From: Sulfurimonas sp. RIFOXYD12_FULL_33_39
Lineage (GTDB): Bacteria > Campylobacterota > Campylobacteria > Campylobacterales > Sulfurimonadaceae
Assembly: GCA_001829785.1 (NCBI GenBank)
Contig: MICF01000007.1
Span: 310,001-374,000, forward strand
Reading direction: 5' to 3'
Length of the DNA: 64,000 bases
Both the position numbers and the translations under genes were made by a program. The notes below the pieces were generated by a model that saw only the letters and a program-made list of their open reading frames with translations, did no database searches and was not told the DNA's origin. This document shows, piece after piece, positions 46,070 through 54,709 of the stretch. Positions within the stretch are counted from its first letter, which is position 1, and every line of letters begins with the position of its first letter.

Positions 46070-46550
46070 ACCTTTGCATATACTCTCTTATCTCACCTGC
46101 ATACCATCTTTTTCTCACGGCAGTTATCCAGTATGTTATAGAGGCACTTATGAGTGAAAATATAACCGCACTAAAAGCAACTATAAGATTTTCGCTAACT
46201 CCTGCTATATTTCCATCGGAGAGTGCCTTAAATGCCGGTCCCATAGGTATCATAGTCGCAACAAGACCTAACATTGGGGCTATACGAGTAGCGATTGATA
46301 TTGTTTCTAGTTTTGAAAAAGCAAACAGCTCTAAATCATCACTGTTTGTTATATTCTCATATTCAGCATAATTTAGGACTATATAGCCTTTCTCTTTGTT
46401 AAAAGTATGTTTTTTCCTAACATACGACTGCATCGCAAACACTCCGATTTGAAAAATGGAGTAGAAAAAAAGAGCCAGTATGATAATGAGTACCGGCAAC
46501 AAGAAAATATTTGAGACTTCGTACATTAACGATTCTATAAGACCACTCAT
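46047..46550 (-). CDS. MotA/TolQ/ExbB-family proton channel protein
   Basis: The 167-residue protein has three membrane helices: near the N-terminus (LLPVLIIILALFFYSIFQIG), mid-protein (IAPMLGLVATMIPMGPAFKAL) and later (LIVAFSAVIFSLISASITYW). The TRIAPMLGLVATMIPMG block is the family signature. With DUF2149 it likely forms a dedicated energiser for the receptor or chelatase of this locus. It starts 9 nt after the receptor gene. Confidence 0.82.
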   Translation of the reverse strand: MSGLIESLMYEVSNIFLLPVLIIILALFFYSIFQIGVFAMQSYVRKKHTFNKEKGYIVLNYAEYENITNSDDLELFAFSKLETISIATRIAPMLGLVATMIPMGPAFKALSDGNIAGVSENLIVAFSAVIFSLISASITYWITAVRKRWYAGEIREYMQRFEDETTK

Positions 46551-46559
46551 ACACGCTCC

Positions 46560-48464
46560 TTAAAATTTATAATTAAGACGGCTATAAACCAATCTTCTTT
46601 TTAATGCAAAATCATAGTCATCATCCAACTCTTTATCGGTAAGATTTTCAACTCCCGCATAAAGCGTTAGATTTTTCAATATCTCTTTTGAAAACTGCAA
46701 CCCAACCGTTGCATAGGCACCTATATCTTTATTACCGTTGTACTGTTTGCCTATATAATTGACTCTTAAAGTACTTTTAATGTCATAAGGCAGCTGTGTA
46801 GTCAATTTTAGATTAACTTTATGAGATGGTCTAAGCAACAACTCCTCACCTGTTGACTCATCTTTTGTATGGAGGTAACTATAACCGACGTAGATGTCTA
46901 AGTTTGACAAAAGCCTCTCTTTTTCATACTCAACTTCTAACCCATAAATAGTGGCTTCATTGACATTTGAATACAATTTTTCTTGATATGTTATTGGTCC
47001 GCTTACCGTAGTGCCATTATCTTTATATGTTATCAAATCGCTTACTTTCGTATAAAAAGCAGTTGTTTTAAAAGAGGTCGTATCTTTTGCATACTCATAT
47101 CCTAACTCATAGCTATCTGAGACTTCGGGTTTTAAACCGCTGTTTCCATGAAATCTATAAAAGAGCATTGGAGGTGTTGTCGTAATCGGATACGAGAGAA
47201 CATAAGCATCTGAGTTTTGAGTTAAAGATGGAGCATTAAATCCGTGTCCATAGCCGCCTTTAAGTCTGTTTGCTTCGTCAAGTTTATAAACAAGATATGC
47301 TTTTGGACTAAATTCTCCGCCAAATTTCTCATGTTTATCATATCTAGCACCAAGTGTTAAGAGTGTTTTATCCATCACTTCTATTTCGTCTTGCAAATAT
47401 AGCGATGTATAATCTATCTTATCTTTAAAATTTTTTGCAGGAGTATTATCATACGCTTTGTGATACTTTTCCGTCCTTCTCTCAGCTCCGACAACTATGT
47501 AGTTTTTTGCAAATGCACTTACGGCAAACTCGGCATTGGCAACCTCATCATCCATTTTATGTTGATATAAAAGACTTGCATCATCACTATGAGCATCAAG
47601 AGATGATACATAATATTTTAAGTTTATCTTTATATCATTAAACCTTTTTTCATAACCTATGGCATTGTGAGATTTATCGATATCATAATACTCATCATAT
47701 TTAATGTTATCCCTTATCTCGTTACCAAACATGGATGAAATGGATATCTGCTGCGTATCGTCGATGTCATACCAAAGATTTAATGCACCGTTTTTACTAT
47801 CTCTGCCTTCCATCTTTGCCAGTATAGCGTTTGGGGTATCTCTTGTAGGTTCTATATCTATTATCTGCCCTGAGAATATAGCAGATAATTTATCGGTTAT
47901 TTTGCCGCCAATGCTTATGGAGTACTCTTGTTCATCTCCTCCATCTGCACTACTTATGCCGTATTTTGCACTAAACTCACCCGATAATTCATTTTGCGGT
48001 TTTTTTGTTATGATATTTATGACTCCGCCGATTGCCGATGAGCCATAAAGCGAACTCATAGGACCTTTTACAACTTCTATCTTCTCTATTGCATTTAAAG
48101 GTATCCAGTTATATGCAAAATCGCTCATTCCTATAAGTGCATCACTTGCACTTATTCTGCGTCCGTCTATTAGTATCAAGGAGTGTTTAGAATCCATTCC
48201 TCTTAGGTTTATAGATGATCTGCCGTATTGTGAACCTGAATTTACGCCTGTACTTATTCCTGCATACTCTTGCAGTACTTCTGCTATATTGTTTGCATTC
48301 ATCTGCTTTATCTCTTCTTGCGAGATAATTGTATAACTTCCTGCCGTATCTATAGCCGCAGAGGGAGATTTTGCAGTAATGACAATACTCTCCAGTTTCT
48401 CTGAAGCGCCAAGTTGGCTAAGAAGCAACATGCTTGTAATAATACTGATTGGTAGTTTTTTCAT
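46560..48464 (-). CDS. TonB-dependent outer-membrane receptor (heme/cobalamin type)
   Basis: The 634-residue protein has a signal peptide, a TonB box (LESIVITAKS), a plug domain (about 35-150; EVLQEYAGISTGVN, INLRGMDSKHSLILIDGRR, GPMSSLYGSSAIGGVINIIT) and a 22-strand-type barrel ending in Tyr-Lys-Phe. The barrel has no HmuR-type FRAP/NPDL motif that I can see, so the substrate is open between heme, cobalamin and siderophores. It heads the operon with ExbB-like, DUF2149 and the chelatase, which favours a tetrapyrrole. Confidence 0.88.
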   Translation of the reverse strand: MKKLPISIITSMLLLSQLGASEKLESIVITAKSPSAAIDTAGSYTIISQEEIKQMNANNIAEVLQEYAGISTGVNSGSQYGRSSINLRGMDSKHSLILIDGRRISASDALIGMSDFAYNWIPLNAIEKIEVVKGPMSSLYGSSAIGGVINIITKKPQNELSGEFSAKYGISSADGGDEQEYSISIGGKITDKLSAIFSGQIIDIEPTRDTPNAILAKMEGRDSKNGALNLWYDIDDTQQISISSMFGNEIRDNIKYDEYYDIDKSHNAIGYEKRFNDIKINLKYYVSSLDAHSDDASLLYQHKMDDEVANAEFAVSAFAKNYIVVGAERRTEKYHKAYDNTPAKNFKDKIDYTSLYLQDEIEVMDKTLLTLGARYDKHEKFGGEFSPKAYLVYKLDEANRLKGGYGHGFNAPSLTQNSDAYVLSYPITTTPPMLFYRFHGNSGLKPEVSDSYELGYEYAKDTTSFKTTAFYTKVSDLITYKDNGTTVSGPITYQEKLYSNVNEATIYGLEVEYEKERLLSNLDIYVGYSYLHTKDESTGEELLLRPSHKVNLKLTTQLPYDIKSTLRVNYIGKQYNGNKDIGAYATVGLQFSKEILKNLTLYAGVENLTDKELDDDYDFALKRRLVYSRLNYKF

Positions 48465-48490
48465 AGTAATCCTTCGTAAGATTTATTATC

Positions 48491-48526
48491 TTGCTGGCTA
48501 CTATCTGTTGTGGATTTTGCTGGCTA
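48491..48526 (-). promoter_or_regulatory. Direct 10-bp repeats upstream of the TonB receptor
   Basis: TTGCTGGCTA occurs at 48491-48500 and again at 48517-48526, 26 bp apart, within the 85-bp gap before the receptor start. Two equal motifs at near 2.5 helical turns suggest an operator. I see no Fur-type palindrome here apart from a short AAGAT/ATCTT pair near 48480. Confidence 0.4.
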
Positions 48527-48549
48527 ACTGTTTTTTTAATATATATTTT

Positions 48550-49059
48550 TTATATTATTTGCAAACGAATCCGTTCGCACCAAGTGTCAATACGATTGTT
48601 AGTTTCATCACTTTGGTTATCATCATCTAGTGCCAAACCAATGAAATTCTCTCCATCTTGCGCTTTTGAGGAGTCATGATAATATCCTGCGATAGACCAT
48701 CCGCCTATAGTTTTTGCACCTTGTGATACAACAACTTCATAAAGTATGCCCATAGCGCTTAAAAACTCATCCGGATACTCTTCTTGATCGCCCAAGCCAA
48801 AAAATGCAACGGTTTTGTTGCTAAAATCAACCTTTTTAAACTCTTCAAAAACATCTTCCCAATCATCTTGAAGATCTCCGTCACCCCAAGTAGATGTACC
48901 GATAATCAACTTTTCATACTCTGACATTTTTTCTAAAGAAACATCAGCAATATTGTAAATATCCACACTCTCTTTACCGCCTAAATTTTCTAAAATTCGC
49001 TCAGCGGCTCTTTGGGTATTTCCCGTACTGCTCCCATAAAAAATCGCGACCTTTGCCAT
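48550..49059 (-). CDS. fldA: Long-chain flavodoxin
   Basis: The 169-residue protein binds FMN: FYGSSTGNTQRAAE is the phosphate loop, TSTWGDGDLQDDWEDV carries the first aromatic wall, and FGLGDQEEYPDEF the second. Flavodoxin replaces ferredoxin under low iron. AGGAG precedes the start. It lies between the receptor locus and the ferritin remnant, an iron-themed stretch. Confidence 0.95.
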   Translation of the reverse strand: MAKVAIFYGSSTGNTQRAAERILENLGGKESVDIYNIADVSLEKMSEYEKLIIGTSTWGDGDLQDDWEDVFEEFKKVDFSNKTVAFFGLGDQEEYPDEFLSAMGILYEVVVSQGAKTIGGWSIAGYYHDSSKAQDGENFIGLALDDDNQSDETNNRIDTWCERIRLQII

Positions 49060-49080
49060 TTATATTCTCCTAAAAAAGCT

Positions 49081-49103
49081 AAAGCACACACAAAGTGTGC
49101 TTT
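49081..49103. terminator. Bidirectional-type terminator after ferritin
   Basis: AAAGCACAC (49081-49089) pairs with GTGTGCTTT (49095-49103) across ACAAA. T-runs follow on either strand (TTTTTTATT on plus, TTTAGCTTTTTT on minus). It separates the ferritin remnant from fldA. Confidence 0.6.
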
Positions 49104-49110
49104 TTTATTG

Positions 49111-49416
49111 TTATTTTTGTCTTAGTAGAGCCTCTATCTCTCTATCTATCATGTAAAGACCTCTTCCTTCCATGCCTATTATTTCAAATTTATCTAAGAT
49201 ATCTTTAAAAAGTTTCTCTTCCTCGTGTTGTTCACTCACATACCATTGCAAAAAGTTAAATGTCGCATAATCTTTTTCGCTAAGTGAAATATCAACCAAA
49301 TCCAGAATTGATTTTGAAACCAAAAGCTCGTGATTGTAAGTTTTTTCAAATACATCTTTTAGGTCTTTAAAACCACCGTCAGGTTTTGCTATAGCATCTA
49401 TTTGTGCAATCGCACC
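49111..49416 (-). pseudogene. ftn: Ferritin gene, 5' half missing at the prophage junction
   Basis: The 101 residues left read as the second half of non-heme ferritin: FEKTYNHELL, the ferroxidase region TFNFLQWYVSEQHEEEKLF and GRGLYMIDREIEALL at the end. They align without gaps with E. coli FtnA from its T-G at the end of helix B. The first ~75 residues, with other iron ligands, are missing; the frame enters prophage DNA at about 49417. The other half should lie beyond the far end of the prophage, outside this window. Confidence 0.8.
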
Positions 49417-49530
49417 TGTAAAACGGTTTTTGAAATGATAGTATTTTGTATTTAAAATGAAAGTCCAACCTTTAAAACGGGTCGGATACTTTCATTCTAT
49501 GTGCAAAATTAAACACCGTTTAAATGGTAT
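49417..49530. other. Prophage terminal region with TAAAACGG repeats
   Basis: This 114-bp non-coding stretch holds TGTAAAACGGTTTTTGAAATG (at 49417; ~20 nt), TTTAAAACGGGTCGG at 49471, and ACCGTTTAAA at 49515-49524. The shared TAAAACGG core, repeated about 55 bp apart, may be a transposase or recombinase site. The exact phage end is not proven; another TG lies at 49403. Confidence 0.35.
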
Positions 49531-50325
49531 TTAATAGTTAGTTATAAAGACTTCTTGAACGCTTTTCTTAACCCCGGACACATTCGCACCAAGTGTATAA
49601 TCAATCTCTTTGGTCTTTGTGATAGTGAACTCCTTATATAGCTCTCTAACCAGCCGACAATCATTATATGATACAAGGAACTTTCCTTTTGCTTTTGCCA
49701 GTGCGCTTGCAAGTTTCTCATGCTCTGCATGACCAAAGCCTCCAGTGTTCTTATAATATGACTCAGTGTCAACATAAGGCGGGTCACAATAAAAGAAAGC
49801 GTCATCGCTGTCATAGGTTCGGATTAGCTCTTCAAAGCTCATATTCTCAATAGTAACCATCTTGAGACGAGAGCTCCACACCTGAAAGCTTTTATAAATG
49901 TTTTTAGGCTTTCTACTCTTGGCAGACATAGCAAAGTTATCTCCTTTTGAGCCAAAGCTTTGAGTCAACTGGTAGAAATAATAAGCCGCTCTCTCTATCT
50001 TATTGCGTGGGCGATAAAAGCCTTTTTTGATGCCGTCGAATATAGCACGGCTTATAAGCATGTTATTGAGATAGAACGAGAGTGTTTGAGGCTGAGTTTG
50101 TATCATTCAATGCAGATTGATAAGGTCTCCATTGATGTCATTGACGACCTCTGCTTGCTTTGTTCCGGTAGGCTTTGGTTTTGCATAAAGAACATTTAAT
50201 GCGCCTCCAAAGACTTCAACATATAGCCTATGATCCGGCATTGCCGCAACGATGTCTTTTGCAAGTTTCGACTTACCGCCGACCCAACCGAAAGGTGCCT
50301 TGAGCTGTTTATTTGTAGTGTTCAT
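49531..50325 (-). pseudogene. Phage Dam-like adenine methyltransferase, split by an in-frame TGA
   Basis: The two frames 50325-50107 and 50106-49531 together make one D12-class N6-adenine methylase: APFGWVGGKSKLA (SAM motif I), VEVFGGALNVL, and FYCDPPYVDTE (catalytic DPPY). They are in the same frame, with TGA (50109-50107) directly followed by ATG. One change, such as CGA to TGA, would explain it. Both parts are intact otherwise, so reinitiation at the adjacent ATG, readthrough or recent inactivation are all possible. As the last gene of the phage it may protect its DNA or methylate GATC. Confidence 0.75.
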
Positions 50326-50374
50326 GTGTACTCCTCATTGATAAAGATTAACGGCGCAAATGCCGATATAGTCA

Positions 50375-50408
50375 AAGCAGCCATGAGGAGTTGAGGGTGT
50401 GGCTGCTT
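50375..50408. terminator. Hairpin after the phage D gene
   Basis: AAGCAGCCA (50375-50383) and TGGCTGCTT (50400-50408) form a 9-bp stem with a 16-nt loop, in the gap between the D stop and the Dam start. There is only a short T-run, so this could be a weak terminator or another RNA structure. Confidence 0.35.
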
Positions 50409-50417
50409 CTCGCTTAG

Positions 50418-51365
50418 TTAGTTTTCAAATTCTACGGATGTTTCCCAGCCACTTGACGAAAATGTGTGGCTCACGCTTTTTATGCTGTAAGTTTCATCGT
50501 CTTCACCTCCTAATGTATTTGATAGAGTCAACTTGCCTCCGGCATATATCTCAACGCCAGCACATGAGAATGAGCCTGATTTTATGCCTTGATTTGCTTT
50601 TTGAAGCTTCGCCTCTGCTTTTATCTTTGCGTCTGCTTTATCCTTGAAGCTTCCCTCGAGGACTAATTGAGGAGCACCTGAACCGACAACAACTTCCTTT
50701 TTTACATTGTCTTTTGTGTCGTGCCAAACAGCTTTGCAAGAGTAGTACAAAAGCTTATTTGAGTGCTTTATGGTAAGACCTGAGACTTTGTTTGCGTCAA
50801 TAAAGAACTCAGGGAGCGCATCATTCTTTTTGCCGTCTTTTTGTTTCTTCAGAAAGACCAGGACATTATTTTTTATGCTAAAAATCGCATTAAGCTCTCC
50901 AGCGAGTCGCTTTAAAAAATGCAAGTCGCTTTCATTGTTTTGAGCCTGATGAGAGATGAAGACATCATCATAGTCACTATTAAGCGTAAGACCGTTGTGA
51001 GATGCTATTTGCTCGCACAAAGCCTTAACACTCATCTTCTCAAAACTTCGACTCTTCTTTTGCTTTATAGAGTCACCAAAGTCCGCACCAGTTGCAGTTA
51101 TTTTGAGTATATGGTTGTCAGTTCGCTCGCTGGTTTGCACCTTAAAGAGACCGCAATAAAAAACACCGCTTTCTTTGTAGCCAAGCCAAAGCTTGAGCTC
51201 ATCTTGATACTTTGGACGCTGGAAGTCTCCATAAACATTGATTGTCAGCTCATCACTAACATTGCCGTCCTCATCTTTAAATTGTAAATCAATAAGGTTC
51301 TTGGCGATATGACCGGTAACATCGGTACCGTTTGCCTGAATGGCGAAAATTGGTGTCAATTCCAT
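50418..51365 (-). CDS. D: Phage late-control/tail protein D (baseplate hub)
   Basis: The 315 residues match the P2 gpD / T4 gp27-like hub family: AKNLIDLQFKDEDGNVSDEL near the start, LKLWLGYKESGVFYCGLFKV, then ITATGADFGDSIKQKKSRSF and the later ISHQAQNNESDLHFLKRLAG. It forms the hub that holds the spike at the end of the tail tube. It follows gpX, which it overlaps by 10 nt, and is the last tail gene. Confidence 0.88.
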   Translation of the reverse strand: MELTPIFAIQANGTDVTGHIAKNLIDLQFKDEDGNVSDELTINVYGDFQRPKYQDELKLWLGYKESGVFYCGLFKVQTSERTDNHILKITATGADFGDSIKQKKSRSFEKMSVKALCEQIASHNGLTLNSDYDDVFISHQAQNNESDLHFLKRLAGELNAIFSIKNNVLVFLKKQKDGKKNDALPEFFIDANKVSGLTIKHSNKLLYYSCKAVWHDTKDNVKKEVVVGSGAPQLVLEGSFKDKADAKIKAEAKLQKANQGIKSGSFSCAGVEIYAGGKLTLSNTLGGEDDETYSIKSVSHTFSSSGWETSVEFEN

Positions 51366-51559
51366 AGTGATTTAAGCTCTTTTACTTTGATTTGATTTTC
51401 TATTGTCGGTAGATAGACAATATCTCCAGCGTCAAGTATTGTCTTGCCGTATATATGTTTATTAACATCCATAACCGACTTAAAAACATCAAGCGTCTTG
51501 TAATTGTCATAAATGATTTTGTCTAATCTATCGCCATCATTTGCTATATATCTAAGCAT
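51356..51559 (-). CDS. X: Phage tail protein X (LysM-like)
   Basis: The 67 residues form a LysM-type module: YIANDGDRLDKIIYDNY, then ILDAGDIVYLPTIENQ. It equals P2 gpX in length (67). A longer frame opens at 51658, but 51559 is the natural start, overlapping the gpU stop by 8 nt. In P2-like phages it helps to join tail tube and baseplate. Confidence 0.85.
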   Translation of the reverse strand: MLRYIANDGDRLDKIIYDNYKTLDVFKSVMDVNKHIYGKTILDAGDIVYLPTIENQIKVKELKSLWN

Positions 51560-51929
51560 CGTAATACCTTGCCAGTGAGATTGATACATCACGCTTGACA
51601 GCCTTGCCGTCTCGCACAAAGTCTCTACTTGTAACCTGAATAGACTGCACCAATACATTTCCGATTACCTTGCCGTATCCAAGCACCATAAAAAGAGGCT
51701 TTTTCTCTTTTGCGGTCTGTATGAACTCATCAAGCACGCTTTGCTTTTGCATAATCAAAGAAGCCTTGAGCTCTATCGTTTCCGAATATTCATTGACAGA
51801 CTGAAAAGCCGGTAGCGTTGCAAGACGATCAATCTTTTTCCAACCAAACTCAAGTGAGTATGAAAGTTCATCAAGCTGATGCTTCGTGAGCTCCAACTGA
51901 TACTCTCCTATCATTGCGTAAAACATCAA
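51552..51929 (-). CDS. U: Phage tail protein U
   Basis: The 125-residue protein fits gpU/YqbO-type tail terminator-like proteins: MIGEYQLELTKHQLDELSYS, GWKKIDRLATLPAFQSV, GKVIGNVLVQSIQVTSRDF. The start overlaps the tape-measure stop (ATGA). It acts in tail completion. Confidence 0.85.
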   Translation of the reverse strand: MMFYAMIGEYQLELTKHQLDELSYSLEFGWKKIDRLATLPAFQSVNEYSETIELKASLIMQKQSVLDEFIQTAKEKKPLFMVLGYGKVIGNVLVQSIQVTSRDFVRDGKAVKRDVSISLARYYDA

Positions 51930-54502
51930 ATCACCTCGTCTTCAAAACTTCTATTTTTTGCACTGTCTTTAATCCTTGAAAGAGCAACTCTAACCTGGTC
52001 TTCAAGATTGCTTTTTAACTGCCCGGCTTCGACCACTTTACCGTCAGTAGCTTTGACGATGATGTCTCCGGTGAAAGTAACATCGATTTTATACTGCTGT
52101 GGAGACTTTGACTCTTTAGCTGTTTGTGTAGCCGGTGCAATGTGAGTCTTAGGCATTACGGTACTTGCTGGCATACTTTGAGGCGCAGCAACGAGAGAGC
52201 CTCCGATCATAACAGCAGCCGCAGTTTTTTTGGCAGCAGATGAACCGCCTCCAGCACTTACCTCGGTGTTGTTTACTGGTTTTATGCTTTGTTTCCTTGA
52301 CTCAGATAATGCGATTGGTTTTGGTTGAGGTGCCTGATACCCCTTATCCGATACCGCAATCGGCTTAATGACTGGAGCTACTGTCTTGCTCTCGGTGACC
52401 TTGACATCTTTTTTAAATACCTCACTACCTATGTTTTGAGTATTATTTGTCAGCTTGACGGTTTTCTTTGTGTCTTTGTCATCCCCAAAGCCCAAGAAGC
52501 TTTTGACACTTCCCCACATCTCTCCGACTTTTTCAAATGTCTTGACAAATCCAGCAACAAGCCCTTGCCATAGATTGATAAAATAAGTCTTTATCCCTTC
52601 CCAGCTCTGCATGACGATACCAATTGGATTAAAGCCAAGGACTCCAGTGATTGCCGTCCAAGCCTGACCAAATACGGATAAAACAGAGTTCCAAACCCAA
52701 ACAAAAAAGCCTCTGATTGGTTCCCAGTGCATAGCAATTAAACCAATAGGGCTAAAAGATAAAGCCATTTTTATCCCGTCTTTAGCTGCACCAAATATCG
52801 ATAAAACACTATTCCAAACGCTTGAGAAAAAACCTTTAATTGGCTCCCAGTAAGTATAAATAGCGTAAGCGGCTCCAGCTATTGCGAGAACTGCCAAGCC
52901 GATCCAAGCAATGCCACTGCCAACAAATCTCAAAGCGGCACCAAACTTTAATGATGCACCACTTCCCACAGTTGCAGCCGTATTGTAAGCCCATTGCATA
53001 GCTGTTAAAACTCCAGTTTTTGCAGATGTCAGCATCTTTGTGAGACTCAATCTGTTAAAGGCTAGTCTGAGACCATTTACGACCGGTATTTGAGCAAGCA
53101 ATGAGCCCCTCAAAACAATTGTTGCCATTTGGAAAAGTGTTTTTGTTATCGTAGCAATTTTAATGACTGCGACAAGTCCAAAAAATCCCATTGCAACACC
53201 GCCGATAACAGAGCTAAGAACGGGAAATGTATTGATAAAACCATCAACGCCGTTTACCATCACGCCGATACCGCTTGCAAGTAAAGTCGCTGCCGGCATG
53301 AATATTTTTCCTATGCTCGCTCCGAGATTTCCAATTTGCTGACCAAGCAGCTCAAACCCCTTGCCTCTTTGCATTGCATCAGCCATTTGCTTGGTTATGC
53401 TAGTGCCTTTTTCCATCTCATCATTAATCTGTTTTTGGCTCGCTGTCAAATCTTTTGTTTTATCAATAAGAGCGGTCACGATCTTAACTGCTTCATCACT
53501 TCCGAAAGCTTCTTTGAGCTTGTCCATGTTTTCAACTTTTTCCAAGTCTCCAAACTTATCCTTTAAACTCTCAAGAATTTGAGACATAGGAAGCATCTTG
53601 CCTTGAGAGTCTGTCATTTGGACTCCGAGCTTCTCTTGAGCTTTTCCAACATTCATCAAGAACGCACGATAACTGGTTGCGGCTTCAGATGCAGAGTTAA
53701 ACGCACCTTTGGCATTTCCTATAATTGAAAGCTGCTCAGATAAACTAACGCCGAATTTTGTTGCGACTGCACCAAGAGTTGATAAGCCTGTGCTTAAGTC
53801 AACACCATCCGTTCTAAATGCCATAACCGAGGTAGAGATTGCTGCACTGAATTTCTCACCAAAATCAAAGTCACTTTTAAACTGGTCTCTATAAATTCCA
53901 TATCCAAGCGCAAAAAGCTTTGTCATTTCAGATGTTGAAGCTTTTGTCGCAGTAGCTGTCATCGCTGCTAAACTCGTAAACTTAGCAACACCCTCATCAG
54001 ATAAAGAGGCTATACCGGATTTAATGTCGTAGCTTGCTTTGATAAAATCGCTTGTAGTTGTACCGGCAAACTGATTACTAAATTCTCGACCGGCTTTTGT
54101 GATTTTTTGGATACCGGCTTCGTTAATGCCAAGAGATGATATTTCGCCTTGAGCTTGCTCGACTTGCATTTGAGCCATAATGGGAGCCCTGATAACCATT
54201 GCAGTTCCAAGCACTCCCAAAATAGCGTTTTTCTGAGCCAAAAGCTCTTCTTTTTTGGTCTCAAATTTCAGATGAATAATTGCATCTTTTTTGAGCTTTA
54301 GAAGCTCAGCATTAACTTTTCTAAGTTCAATTTTTGAAGACTCAGTGTCCATTTTACGAAGCTCAACCCTTTGAGAGTTGAGTCCGTTTATCTTTTCTTT
54401 AAGTCCACCTATGCTATTAATTGCGGTACCAATTGAGGATTTAAAAGATGATGAAACAGCTGCTCCAATTACGATACCAAGTCCCATTGCTTTCAATGAC
54501 AT
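51926..54502 (-). CDS. T: Phage tail tape-measure protein T
   Basis: The 858 residues show the tape-measure pattern: a helical N-terminus (KINGLNSQRVELRKMDTESS), a TIGR01760-like core (ATMTATATKASTSEMTKLFA, LSTGLSTLGAVATKFGVSLS), hydrophobic segments (FPVLSSVIGGVAMGFFGLVA) and repeated WNSVLSIFGAAK / WNSVLSVFGQAW blocks near 560-650. It sets tail length and enters the host membrane. The length is close to P2 gpT (815). Confidence 0.92.
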   Translation of the reverse strand: MSLKAMGLGIVIGAAVSSSFKSSIGTAINSIGGLKEKINGLNSQRVELRKMDTESSKIELRKVNAELLKLKKDAIIHLKFETKKEELLAQKNAILGVLGTAMVIRAPIMAQMQVEQAQGEISSLGINEAGIQKITKAGREFSNQFAGTTTSDFIKASYDIKSGIASLSDEGVAKFTSLAAMTATATKASTSEMTKLFALGYGIYRDQFKSDFDFGEKFSAAISTSVMAFRTDGVDLSTGLSTLGAVATKFGVSLSEQLSIIGNAKGAFNSASEAATSYRAFLMNVGKAQEKLGVQMTDSQGKMLPMSQILESLKDKFGDLEKVENMDKLKEAFGSDEAVKIVTALIDKTKDLTASQKQINDEMEKGTSITKQMADAMQRGKGFELLGQQIGNLGASIGKIFMPAATLLASGIGVMVNGVDGFINTFPVLSSVIGGVAMGFFGLVAVIKIATITKTLFQMATIVLRGSLLAQIPVVNGLRLAFNRLSLTKMLTSAKTGVLTAMQWAYNTAATVGSGASLKFGAALRFVGSGIAWIGLAVLAIAGAAYAIYTYWEPIKGFFSSVWNSVLSIFGAAKDGIKMALSFSPIGLIAMHWEPIRGFFVWVWNSVLSVFGQAWTAITGVLGFNPIGIVMQSWEGIKTYFINLWQGLVAGFVKTFEKVGEMWGSVKSFLGFGDDKDTKKTVKLTNNTQNIGSEVFKKDVKVTESKTVAPVIKPIAVSDKGYQAPQPKPIALSESRKQSIKPVNNTEVSAGGGSSAAKKTAAAVMIGGSLVAAPQSMPASTVMPKTHIAPATQTAKESKSPQQYKIDVTFTGDIIVKATDGKVVEAGQLKSNLEDQVRVALSRIKDSAKNRSFEDEVI

Positions 54503-54676
54503 CTCTTATCCTTTCTATTTTATTAACTATTGCGGTGAACTACTACTGGAGAACGCTACCGGATTACAATTTACCTTTTGCAATCAGCTTCAGCATTTTC
54601 TTTTTCGTTCCACTCTTTTATAAAATCATTGCTTCTTTTAAACACTCTGTAAACAGCTGATAAAACACTTTTTTCA

Positions 54677-54697
54677 ACCGTTTAAACACCGTTTAAA
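54677..54697. repeat. Tandem ACCGTTTAAA motif between T and E'
   Basis: ACCGTTTAAA stands at 54677-54686 and 54688-54697, in tandem at 11-bp spacing, and once more at 49515-49524 near the phage end. It lies in the 207-bp gap between the T start and the E' stop. It could be an operator or recombination site. I see no certain gene in this gap. Confidence 0.35.
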
Positions 54698-54709
54698 GCG
54701 AGGGTTTAT

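Noticed and set aside
54496..54660. Plus-strand 54-residue hydrophobic frame in the gap between T and E'
   Set aside because: It has two possible membrane spans, but no ribosome binding site, it opposes the whole operon, and its start overlaps the T gene. Not strong enough to call.
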